A stretch of DNA of 17,058 nt, taken from the NCBI GenBank assembly GCA_946803715.1, contig CAMPET010000541.1, forward strand, positions 834 to 17,891, in the 5' to 3' direction. The notes beneath the pieces were generated by a model. It saw nothing but the letters and a program-made list of their open reading frames with translations. It made no database searches and was not told the DNA's origin. Positions 7,201-15,530 of the stretch are shown piece by piece. The translations under genes were made by a program, and so were the position numbers. How positions within the stretch are numbered: position 1 is the first letter of the stretch; every line of letters begins with the position of its first letter. This stretch comes from Beroe ovata (lineage: Eukaryota; Ctenophora; Nuda; Beroida; Beroidae).

Positions 7201-10200
7201 AGCACCCTACAGCTATGTTCACACTTTTTGTTTGTGTGACGTTAGATGGATGGATCGAAATTTTCAACACGCTACGGGTGAGAATTTTCAATTTCGAGAA
7301 CAAGATTTTGGGTCATTTCATAATTCATAGTAGGTAGTTCATTTAATAGCTGGATCACTAAACCACTTTTTTCAGTCTGAGACATTTGCTTTTGCATCTA
7401 TCTACTTTGTTATTTTCATTCTCATTGGAGCGTTCGTTCTCATCAACTTGGTTGTCGCAGTGGTTGTGACGAACTTGGTAAGTCCAGGGGGGATATCTGG
7501 ATATCATATCGCATTGGACATTGTGTACTGTATTCATTATTCCTACCATCTGCAGTTGACAAACTTTCCTTTGACACCATTCCTCTAGGACATACTTCAT
7601 CCTTGACAATACGTTTTCTGACACCAGTGATCATTGACACCATTTTCGCTGACACCATGACACAACCTCCAGGAAAGTGCAATCGCGGAACAAGATGAAC
7701 TGGAGCTCCAACAGATGGCCGAGGAAAAGGGAAATCAAGGTTTAATAGACGAAATATTCAGAATTCAAATGGATTTCAGCCTAGGGAAAAGTGGTAATTT
7801 TGGAAAAAACCAGATAAGGTCGACGACAACCGAAAATTCTTCCTTTGCACAGGCGCGAGACTCAAATAGTTGAATTTCCGAATTCTCGTTAACCGTCAAA
7901 TTTCAGATGACAAGGAAGAACCGAGGGTTTACGATTTACGGGAGAGTATCGAGAAGAAGTTTTGGAAGCACCAAAAACCGATCCAAGTTCCAAATCTGCC
8001 CGCACTCAATCCACAGAAAGTTCAAAATTACATGATTTTGGTGACCGCGATGGAGGACAATTATTCAGAGATGATTTTCTTGAAGGAAGAATTAGCGAAG
8101 GTACCTACTCTCACCTGACGCATGTTTATTGCTGGATTTATGATAATTCCAGTCATTCGAAGCGTGTTTATCATTAGTTATCAAACTTCCGCTTTAACTC
8201 ATCTAAATATAATTTTCTGGCAGATCTTAATCTAATTTTCTGGCAGATCGCCAAGGAAGTATGGGAGTGGAACTCGCCAGTCGATGACAGTGACGATGAT
8301 GATGACGACGACGACAGTGGTGACGATGCTGTGAAGCCATCGCAATCAGGTAATAAGAGCGGAGAGAAAGTAGAATGATGTATTTGTATCAGACTGAGGG
8401 GCTGGCGACATTTTACCCCAGCGACGTTTTACCCCCACCACAATCCCCCGCTCGACACGAAACACACGATTTATCAAACCCCCCCTCACTAAAAAGGGGT
8501 AAAATGTCCCGCATACCCACTCTAAAAAACGTCGCTGGGACCAATTGTCGCTCTCCCTTTCAGCAGGTCGAAGTAGTAGCTATATAATATCCTCTCCCCA
8601 AGACGATCCACGTGACAGTCAGAAGGGCGCCGGACGCGATTCTCGAAAGTCCACATTTGTGAGTAGCTGATAGAAAATGTGACCTGTATCATGCGCGCAC
8701 AGTAAACGTTCAACTGTGAAAGGGTCGGGAGAGTATTGTTGATTCATGAAGCTCTTTCAATGCTGAAATCACAACAGTTATCTCAAAATTACATCAAAGT
8801 GATTGTCCGTTTCATCCCAGGCGAATATGCTGAGTCGAGCATCAATGATGGCAGGAGGGGTCGATGCCCCACCCGTTAACCGAGGTCGGCGGGGTCGCCG
8901 CTCTGCTCCAGTCGTTGATTGTAAGTGACCTCAGTACTCGATTGAGAGTGAGGTGCCATCAACCACTGAACGAACCTCCAAGCGTGTCCCGTTTTAGAAT
9001 TCAGAGTCATCCTGTGATTGTCGTCGAGTGACGATATCACTCAGAATATTTCATGTTTTATATCCACTCTCAGGCACTGCACTAAACAGCGTGGCTGAAG
9101 AGGAGTCAGATGAAGAAGAAGAATTCCAGGGAAGGGGCAAGGAAAAACTCGTGAAAGGTGGAGGTATGTATGGTGTTTTGTTATAAATTACTCGAGGTTG
9201 GATACTTAATCCAGGAGGGAATCGGAATTAAGAAATTTTCTAATGAGCTAGCTCGAGTATATTCCGTTAAATATTCGTATTCTGCGACGAAAACTAGGCC
9301 ATAGGTGATTTAGAATTTTATATCTCAAGATAAAATGAGAATATATTAGAGATAGGTATATGAAAGATGGGTTATGCTATTTACTGAACTTATATAGGCA
9401 TTTGTCAGGTGCTTAATGCCTCAGGTGCTTAATAGTTTTAGTAGTTTAGTAGTAGTAGTATTCCACGAATATATTCGCCTTTCGCGAGAATTTATCAGAC
9501 AAAAATGATATAATTTGACAACTGTTAAATTGCATACCGTTACTTCATTATAACTTGTGCTGTTATACTTGGATTTAATGATGTAATGGAATATTACAAA
9601 AAAACACAATTTTCAGATTCCTCGGGATACCCAAGCGAGAGCCATGCCGTTAATCTTGAGGATCACGATGACTCCACATTTGCAAACATGCCACGACCTC
9701 CCAAGAAGACGTCGAGGTAATACATTGAACTGCTGTACTGAAATTTGATTTCACTCGTGTTATAATCATCATTGAGCACATGTGATATGAAACACGTGAC
9801 CCTGGCCCACAACGCGTTAATTCTAACGCGTGATTCTGAATAATGAGACCAAAAAACCCAATTCGGTAGGGCCCGATCGAGAGAGGAAAGGGCAGCTGCG
9901 CTTCGAGAACGACGGGACTCGCTCTTCGATCATATCGATAGGAGGGAGAATAAGGGAGATGTTTTGAGTGATCTCATTGCGATGAACAAGAAAGCCAACA
10001 ACTTCTCAGGTTGGATGAATGTTTGCAAGATTGTTCCCAGATTTGACATCTTTATGCGATACGTTTGTCTCATAATAGTTCTTGGATAACCTTTTATAGG
10101 ATTAGTAAGATTGATCAATGACAATGTTATTTTTCAGGCAAGTCCGGGACCATGTCACAGTTTGTACACGGAGTAGATTGGCTCCGATCCAAACAGAAGA

Positions 10201-11070
10201 GTATGGGAGATAAATCCGATCGGAAGAAGAGGTGGCAGGTAAGAACTTTTTGGAATCTCCAGTGACTGATGAAATTTGTCGGGGTGATTTGTTCGAAACG
10301 CTAGTTCATCCCGCGCCCAGTGGCCAGTACCGGAATTCCAAATTCCATTGTCATGGGGATCATCATGGTGCCTCGCACTTGATACCAAGTGATACCTTAC
10401 CATGGTAACTTACCATGGTAACTTACCATGCTAACTTACCATATATCCCCAGGTTGAGTCTGAGTTACCTCGGGAACGAGGTGGAACGTGTTACGAGGGA
10501 ATTGACCTGGCTGGCAGGACGAGCGTCACGTCTGAGTCCCTCATTGAGCAGCATCTCTGCTACCTCAAGTGTAAGTCGTTGTAACTCACCGAAATTAACA
10601 TGAATCATTATTTTTTCATTTGATGAGTGAGTAGTGCCTCCTTGGTTACACAGACTGTACTGTTTTTTGATCGAAATTCCATCTGCTTAACAGTAGCGAA
10701 GAGAGATAAGCGGGATAGTAACGTGTCAGAAGGTGTTCCGAAGCAAGATCTTCCTAAAGACAGCATGTGTCCTGTTGACAAGCCCATATACATGCCAGGT
10801 GAGACTGCACTCATTCACTCACCCACTCACTCACTCACTCACTCACTCACTCACTCACTCACTCACTCACTCACTCACTCAAACACTAAATCAAAGACTA
10901 ANCTCTCACTCACTCACTCACTCACTCACTCTCACTCTTACCCACTCACTCACTTATCACGCTCGTTAGGTCCACAAACAAAACCGGATACGATTGAGGA
11001 AGAACCGGAAAGCGAAGACGAAACCGAACTGGATTCAAAAACAAATTTACCGCGTATTGACGATCGTTAA
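4283..11070 (+). CDS. CATSPER4: CATSPER4 orthologue, pore-forming subunit of the sperm cation channel (isoform ending at 11070)
   Basis: Exons by splice reading: 4283-4316, 4420-4458, 4579-4607, 4753-4867, 4964-5117, 5413-5474, 5685-5776, 5912-6019, 6230-6357, 6614-6672, 6853-6963, 7213-7277, 7376-7477, 7673-7793, 7907-8100, 8247-8349, 8564-8658, 8821-8920, 9074-9163, 9617-9716, 9870-10009, 10138-10238, 10453-10570, 10694-10798 and 10970-11070. They total 2466 bases: 821 residues and TAA. One six-helix domain occupies about 145-366. The stretch QSLPDMANI at the S4-S5 linker/S5 start, the TLDGW pore and GAFVLINL in S6 resemble mammalian CatSper4 more than CatSper1-3. After S6, residues 452-480 (LVTAMEDNYSEM...LKEELAK) match the CatSper4 C-terminal helix. 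In mammals four CatSper subunits form an alkaline- and voltage-activated calcium channel of the sperm flagellum. Human CatSper4 has about 472 residues, so this tail is far longer. The ATG has a weak Kozak context and a 5' UTR exon is likely. Tail exons 17-25 have no recognised domain. Confidence 0.85.
4529..4578 (+). repeat. 16-base repeat forming the pyrimidine tract of intron 3
   Basis: TTTTCATGTATTTTGA at 4529-4544 and 4545-4560 is exact. A third, diverged copy from 4561 (TTTTCATGTTTATTTCAG) becomes the AG acceptor of exon 3. Confidence 0.85.
5467..5526 (+). repeat. 20-base triplication across the exon 6 donor
   Basis: TGCATCAGGTAGCTAAGATT at 5467-5486 spans the exon 6/intron 6 junction (exon ends 5474). 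A copy with one change is at 5487-5506 and a diverged copy, beginning CACATCAGGTGACTG, is at 5507-5526. Each carries a CAG|GT or CTG|GT donor look-alike. Confidence 0.85.
5615..5660 (+). repeat. 14-base tandem repeat in intron 6
   Basis: Units GATAGCATTGAGGA at 5615, 5629 and 5643 (one or two changes each) lie 25-70 bases before the exon 7 acceptor, the region where the branch point should be. Confidence 0.8.
6020..6229 (+). repeat. CACT/CATT-rich low-complexity intron 8
   Basis: Most of this 210-base intron is (T)CACTCA, CATTCATT and CCCTCCCTC pyrimidine-rich repeat, with near-duplicate blocks (CCGTCCCTCATTCATTCACT at 6131 and 6166). It resembles the ACTC array of intron 24. Confidence 0.85.
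6393..6563 (+). repeat. 16-base TTGACACCA repeat array in intron 9
   Basis: Exact TTGACACCA occurs at 6395, 6440, 6456, 6472 and 6504, with variants at 6424, 6520 and 6552. From 6424 on, all starts are spaced by 16 or 32 bases, so this is a decayed 16-base tandem array. Consensus is about CTTGACACCACTTnnT. Confidence 0.85.
6853..7477 (+). other. CATSPER4: CatSper4 pore domain, S5-pore loop-S6 (exons 11-13)
   Basis: Exon 11 is S5 (DMANILLLLMIF, residues 274-310, ending YFGNLEN). Exon 12 begins at 7213, which restores AMFTLF and gives the selectivity loop T320-L-D322-G-W324. This is the CatSper TxDxW motif, whose Asp lines the Ca2+ selectivity ring with one Asp from each of four subunits. Exon 13 is S6 (333-366, GAFVLINLVVAVVVTNL). 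Exon 14 continues with a Glu/Gln-rich helix (ESAIAEQDELELQQM), the usual post-S6 coiled-coil start. Confidence 0.88.
7556..7665 (+). repeat. Second TTGACACCA repeat array, intron 13
   Basis: Motif copies start at 7556, 7571, 7603, 7618, 7634 and 7649, with spacing of 15-16 or 32 bases. Two are exact TTGACACCA (7571 and 7634) and two read CTGACACCA. It is the same family as the intron 9 array and ends eight bases before exon 14. Confidence 0.82.
8210..8249 (+). repeat. Duplicated splice acceptor before exon 16
   Basis: TAATTTTCTGGCAGATC is exact at 8210-8226 and 8233-8249. Both contain an AG acceptor. Use of the first would run ATC TTA ATC TAA into a stop, so exon 16 was started after the second, at 8247. 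Confidence 0.85.
8405..8540. repeat. Two interleaved inverted repeats in intron 16
   Basis: Arm A (GACATTTTACCCC, 8407-8419) is the exact inverse of 8496-8508. Arm B (CCCAGCGACGTTTT, 8417-8430) is the exact inverse of 8526-8539. The order is A, B, A', B', so the two pairings cross. A and B are also similar direct repeats (GCGAC-TTTTACCCC). Confidence 0.8.
9164..9616 (+). other. Intron 19, the longest well-defined CATSPER4 intron
   Basis: It is 453 bases with GT-AG borders. It holds a short duplicated TCAGGTGCTTAAT (9407-9419 and 9421-9433) and an AGT triplet run at about 9436-9460. No exon or RNA gene is visible. Confidence 0.7.
10396..10442 (+). repeat. 13-base tandem repeat CTTACCATGGTAA before exon 23
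   Basis: Units start at 10396, 10409 and 10422, with a partial fourth at 10435. Each full unit of the first two is close to a palindrome (TTACCATGGTAA). The array ends ten bases before the exon 23 acceptor at 10452. Confidence 0.85.
10799..10969 (+). repeat. ACTC tetranucleotide array filling intron 24
   Basis: The intron is 171 bases (57 codons) and consists largely of CACTCACTCACT, broken by an AAACACTAAATC segment and an N at 10902. It has a GTGAGA donor and a GCTCGTTAG acceptor. The tail reading frame stays open right through it. Confidence 0.85.
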
Positions 11071-11213
11071 AACTAAGGATAGCATAGCATATAGTTAATT
11101 GGTGTGATTGAAACTGTCAGTTAAGTTCTTGTCGCACCTCAATTTATATCTATTTTCATCCTTTTTTCTCTATAATTAGTAGTGGAGTTTTTCCCCAAGT
11201 TTCATCTTGAAAC

Positions 11214-11219
11214 AATAAA
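11214..11219 (+). terminator. AATAAA polyadenylation signal for the short CATSPER4 isoform
   Basis: AATAAA lies 144 bases after the TAA at 11068-11070 and is followed by T-rich sequence (11225-11246), a reasonable downstream element. Confidence 0.55.
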
Positions 11220-11437
11220 AACAATTTTTTCCTATTTTTTTCAATTATTATGGGCCCTGATTGTACAAATAATGTCAATACTCATTTCATTTCAACATCA
11301 GTCTTATGATACTGCCTTCATAGTTCATATCTTGATCAATAGGTACCTAGCTTGTAGATCATGTCAGCTAGTGTAAGTGAAATGACCCTGAATTTGAATT
11401 GCATTGTTATTCATTATTCAAGCAGTAGAATCCCAGT

Positions 11438-11438
<1 letters not shown>

Positions 11439-11470
<32 letters not shown>
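11439..11470 (+). repeat. (CA)16 microsatellite
   Basis: Pure CA dinucleotide run of 32 bases. Confidence 0.97.
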
Positions 11471-11472
<2 letters not shown>

Positions 11473-11970
11473 TTAGGGTGTGGTGAAGCGAGATTCTCCC
11501 CACACCAGTTAATTATCGCTCTGCACTACTTATATTATAGCGGGACTATCCTATATATATTATGATACCCATAGCCACAATTTCAATAATGCTCACACCA
11601 CAGAAATCAAATTCCATATTGCATTGGATAACCACAAAGTCCAACTCCAATATATATCTGGGAGATACTAAACATTTGCATATGATTAACTCATTAAGCT
11701 CAATCATTGTAATCAGGAGGTGATGACTATTCCTCGCTCTTTCCCCAACCGATAATCACGCATATATCCCGATATATAGTGGCCCTACTGAGTAGTGTAC
11801 AATATAGATTCCCGTTTGATTCCTTTTTCTTCTGTGGAAGTTATGGAGAATTTGTGGTGTAATTGGCACGCCGTGATCCGATCATTAGCAGCTCAACTAC
11901 AAATGTACTCGCGCTTGCCTCCGCCCTCCCCCTCACCTCCCCCTCCCCCATACATAATATCAATTGCGAT

Positions 11971-12095
11971 GCGTTTGTGTGTGTGTGTGTGTGCGTGTGT
12001 GGGTGTGTGTTTGTGTGTGTGTGTTTGTGTGGGCGTGTGTGAACTGTGTGTGTGTGTTTGTGTGTGATTGTGTACTGTGTTTGGGTGTGTGTTCG
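11971..12095 (+). repeat. GT-rich compound microsatellite
   Basis: (GT)n interrupted by TTTG, GGGC, AACT and ATTG. It is preceded by a pyrimidine run at 11920-11952. Confidence 0.95.
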
Positions 12096-12447
12096 TGGGA
12101 GAGAGGGTGTGATTTCGTACATTCATATCTATTATCGGCGCATGCGCAGGTATATGATATTACTATTATAGGACGCCCGTTGCTATCTTTACTTCTATAG
12201 CATTATCTACTTCAAATGGGACGAAGAAGACGATTTCATTGTTCCCCTGCCAAATTTTCATCTCAATGATAGTTTTTTGTTCATCTGCATTGCGTTTAAA
12301 AACTAGACGAAGAGAGCATTAATCTCGCTTTGTACTGCAGGACACTCATATCTCATGCTTGGATTTAGCTACCTTGTTAGTGTATGCATCCATGAATGTG
12401 CCCTAGTTTTTTGATCTAAGAACACACTAAGAACTTGTTGAAGTGGC

Positions 12448-12549
12448 TGTGTGTGTGTGTGTGTGTGTGTCAGTGTTTGTGTGTGGTTTTGTGTGTGTGT
12501 CAGTGTGTCAGTGTTTGTGTCAGTGTGTCAGTGTTTGTGTCAGTGTGTC
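12448..12549 (+). repeat. GT microsatellite with (CAGTGTTTGTGT) units
   Basis: A pure (GT) run to about 12470 is followed by a second-order repeat of CAGTGT(TTGTGT) blocks of 12-20 bases. Confidence 0.95.
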
Positions 12550-13526
12550 TGTACCCTGCCAGTTTTCGTTATCGGTTATGAACATGATCTCAATTAGAAT
12601 TGTTAATTGGTCTGCTAATTATACAATCATCATTATGATTATCCATTGGTGCTTATTTGGACTGCGGTTTTTTCTTGGCTTCTGTATAATTGAGGTGATG
12701 CGTGCTAAGTACAAACTATACTACAAACTCATCATATTGTCACGATAGGAATTATGTACTTTGACTGTTACAAAGCATCTCTGGGCTAAACGTGAACTTC
12801 AATTGATGCTAAAAAGTTCAGCTGATTTTCGAATAAGAGAGAAATGCTTCATCATGGTTTGCATGGTTCACAGTACCTCATGCATAGTGCATATCATATA
12901 CTGTCCACCTCATGATATTGAAGTGTCGCATATTCCACGAATATTATATTATATTCCACGAATTCCCTGCTGAGACAATCCCCACGGATGCTAGGTATAT
13001 CCAGGCGGCAGTATGCCAGTCCTTGAGAAGGAGAGAGAGAAGGAGAGAAAGCGTGAGCAACTTCTCTCCCTTCATCTAACTATCTATAACATAACTATGT
13101 ATAACTATCCATTATAGTCCTGCTCCTATAGGACTGTGCTGCATTATTCTACCATATTCCCGCCGAGCTAAATTGACAATTTCACTATTTCACCCCCATC
13201 CTATGCCCTGACAATAATTTCACAGTAGCACTAGCAGAACCTTGCCTGCGACATGTGTTCAATATTCATGTGACCAATTCTCCTCAACTGGGTAGGCAAT
13301 AAGCATTCAAATTTGACTCTATATAGGATTTGTTACACTAACAAGACAATTAGTACCACTCACTTAAAGTAGATTAGGTATGAGTGATATCTGGTGTGGC
13401 GTCGCAAGTACATATCGGATCATTTGTTACCAAATCTTTCGTCGATTGAGCCCAGCCAGCTTGGACTGAGCCATGTCATGATTATGCATAATTACCAGTT
13501 TATAATATCACACGCGCAAACGTCAA

Positions 13527-13642
13527 ATACACATACAGACATACACACAAACACAAGCACACGCCACACACAGACACACACACAAGCACACACAGACACA
13601 AACACACACACACAAACACAAGCACACACAGACACAGACACA
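13527..13642 (+). repeat. CA-rich compound microsatellite
   Basis: Blocks of ACACAAGCACACACAGACAC repeat with small changes. The orientation is opposite to the GT tracts upstream, so the transcripts of the two could pair. Confidence 0.95.
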
Positions 13643-13974
13643 TCGATAACTTATGCTATCAGAGCCCTTCATAATCATGATACCAGTAACCACTCACTAC
13701 TATTACTACCAAATCTCATATGTTATGAGGACATATAGTGGCATATTTATACGAGCTAGGTTTACTGTTTAGAATGGGTATATTTTATTTATATCACGCT
13801 ATGATATCGGGAATGATAAGTATCACTCTGATCACCACAGTTCTATTATATCACAATATCGTAGCTCGATAAGTGGTTTTTGAGGTTGAAGTCTGGGATG
13901 AATTGTTTCATATCCATCACGCCTTACTTAACTTGACTTGAGTATTCTTTAAGATAATCCCTTCTCATTTATAG

Positions 13975-15232
13975 GAATGAAGCTCGAGACAGAGCCGTGC
14001 GTTCACAGATCCTCACTTCACCCCATCCCATCCACTCCACCCAAACCCATATCCCGGAAAACCCCAATCATCCCTCCATCCAAGATATCATCTGATCCCG
14101 TTGCTCTTCACAGATCACACCAGGGGTCACACCACTCGAACCTGGGACCAAGTGTTGCTCATATCGTGTCCCGAAGAGCATCGGACGAGTTGAAAAGCAA
14201 CCCATCATCATCCCAATATGAGTTAGTGGGGAATATGTCCTCAGCAGATATTTACAGATGTCGAGAACGATCATCCTCAAATTCCTCAGAACCGAATATA
14301 AGGGGAACAGCTGCAAGATTTCAGCCCCGCTTCAGTTCCACCACGAACACAAAAAGGGCGGACCTCGTGCCAGCAGCAGTTCATTACCGAAATGACTCAT
14401 CCCCCACGATTCAATGTCGGAATTTCCGAAATACTCGGAATGATTCTCATCGAAATGATTTAAATCCCTCGCGGACTCAGTGTCGGAATTCCGACTCGCA
14501 TCACTCGGATTACCACCAAGTTGCAGTGACAAAATGTTGCTCTTTTCGTCACGACAGAACAACGAGATGTTGTTTTATCCGAGCTGGACCACAGAATTGT
14601 TGCTCGCAACCGCCACTTGTCAAGAAGAAGTTGTGTCGGCTTCACCATCATCAAATTTACTGTTTGCAGGAGGGTGGCACCATAGCATCGGCTGACGGAC
14701 CTTCAGATGGTTATAGTCTTGATTCAATGTCAGGTTAGTTAAAGTTGATCTGAGAGATAAAGATTTGATTCGGGAAAGTACCATATTCTATGTGATATTG
14801 ATATTTATAGCCGTCAATGTCGACCGATCTATTCATAGAAGCTTCTGCCTACTTCTAGTTCTACATAGGTTAAGACTTAAGGTAGTTAGACACACTCATC
14901 ATTGATTTTGCACATCATTGATTTTCATCACATATCTTAAGGCAAGGTATTTCGTTAATAACCATCATCAATCAGTAACCACTTCAGTAACATCGACTCT
15001 GGAAGATACCACCTCAAGAGAGATTGAAGATATGTCATCAAGTTTGGTTGAAGAACAACACAAAGTGAAGGAAATCTCAACAAAAGTGGTGAGTTTGATT
15101 TTTGTAACACACGACTTATTCAACCTTTCAATATTTCTGGCGTGATGCCAATCCGGCCGTAAAAACGCAATACACACAAATCTTTTCAATATTCTGAACT
15201 AACACTTATCATAGTCTCAATCACAATGCTGA
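13975..15232 (+). CDS. Probable alternative 3' exons of CATSPER4 (or a separate Ser/His-rich gene)
   Basis: Exons 13975-14733 (759 bases), 14976-15088 and 15215-15232 (TGA). The first is open for 253 codons after a good acceptor (CCTTCTCATTTATAG) and enters in phase 1, exactly the phase left by CATSPER4 exon 24 (10798). It leaves in phase 1, and the second exon again fits. Joined to exons 1-24 the protein would be about 1084 residues. The second exon encodes STLEDTTSREIEDMS, which resembles the Ser/Thr-Ser C-terminal end of human CatSper4 (SLETTSSKDIRQMS, from memory). The large exon is rich in Ser, Pro, His, Arg and Asn, with RRAS (a PKA-like site) and no known domain. The last exon adds only SQSQC and is the least certain. 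Alternatively ATG 13977 (purine at -3) starts a separate gene. Confidence 0.55.
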
Positions 15233-15304
15233 GATTGAGAACACGCATGTCCAAGGCTTCAATAACAGTTGAGATGATAATAGGTTTTGCCATGCGTGGG
15301 TTGG

Positions 15305-15310
15305 AATAAA
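15305..15310 (+). terminator. AATAAA polyadenylation signal after the long-isoform stop
   Basis: AATAAA lies 73 bases after the TGA at 15230-15232. It is consistent with the 3' end of the plus-strand transcript before the convergent GPCR gene. Confidence 0.5.
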
Positions 15311-15530
15311 TATCGGATGTCAAAATCAATGTTGGCGACGGTCACTATCTTATGTAGTCCAGCTATCTTAATCACGATCTTGATCCGATAACTATAGTAG
15401 TAATCTAAATGATCGTGAGTTGAGAGCTAAATATTATTCAAAACTCGGCATACAAATTAGAATCAGCACAGCATTGTTAAACAAACTTCAAAGGTATATA
15501 ACGGACAGAAATATATAATTGTTCTCGTTT

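Larger units (their letters stand above)
8247..11070 (+). other. CATSPER4: Expanded cytosolic C-terminal tail of CatSper4 (exons 16-25)
   Basis: After the conserved helix, the tail (about residues 480-821) alternates acidic and basic low-complexity blocks. There is an eight-Asp run in DDSDDDDDDDDSGDD (484-498), an Arg/Gly-rich RGRRGRR in exon 18, EEESDEEEEF in exon 19, and PRPPKKTSRARSREER across exons 20-21. Exon 21 also has a charged helix (LRERRDSLFDHIDRRENKG). The last exon is acidic (EEEPESEDETELD). Exons 17-25 are 90-140 bases each, and every junction keeps an open frame, which supports coding. I recognise no catalytic or binding domain. Confidence 0.7.
11220..13974. other. AT-rich stretch with four dinucleotide tracts; no coding exon supported
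   Basis: It contains a pure (CA)16 at 11439-11470, a CT/CCCTC run at 11920-11952, GT-rich blocks at 11971-12095 and 12448-12549 (the second with CAGTGT interruptions), a GAGA run at 13027-13050, and a CA-rich block at 13527-13642. Open frames here come from the stop-poor repeats or are short. If the exons from 13975 belong to CATSPER4, all of this is one 3.2-kb intron. Confidence 0.65.

Noticed and set aside
7203-7277. Starting CATSPER4 exon 12 at the first AG (after 7202).
   Set aside because: It shifts the frame and destroys the TLDGW pore motif. The second AG (7212) restores it in phase.
7673-7739. Ending CATSPER4 exon 14 at the GTTTAA after 7739.
   Set aside because: The phase would also fit, but GTAATT after 7793 is a better donor and the extra 54 bases stay open.
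11358-11369. ATG TCA GCT AGT followed by a GTAAGT donor, as a mini first exon for the 13975 gene.
   Set aside because: Its phase 0 does not fit the 13975 acceptor (it would read GAA TGA), and a four-codon exon has no other support.
11795-12200. Open frames on both strands through the GT-rich block.
   Set aside because: They are poly Val-Cys or His-Thr products of a dinucleotide repeat with no stops, without splice context or non-repeat coding sequence.
12443-12973. Plus-strand open frames of 70-101 codons with hydrophobic stretches.
   Set aside because: One starts in a GT repeat. The rest is AT-rich, Ile/Tyr-heavy chance sequence with no family motif or splice borders.
13394-13738. Open frame of 114 codons rich in Thr and His.
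   Set aside because: Its length depends on the CA repeat, and the flanks show no recognisable protein.
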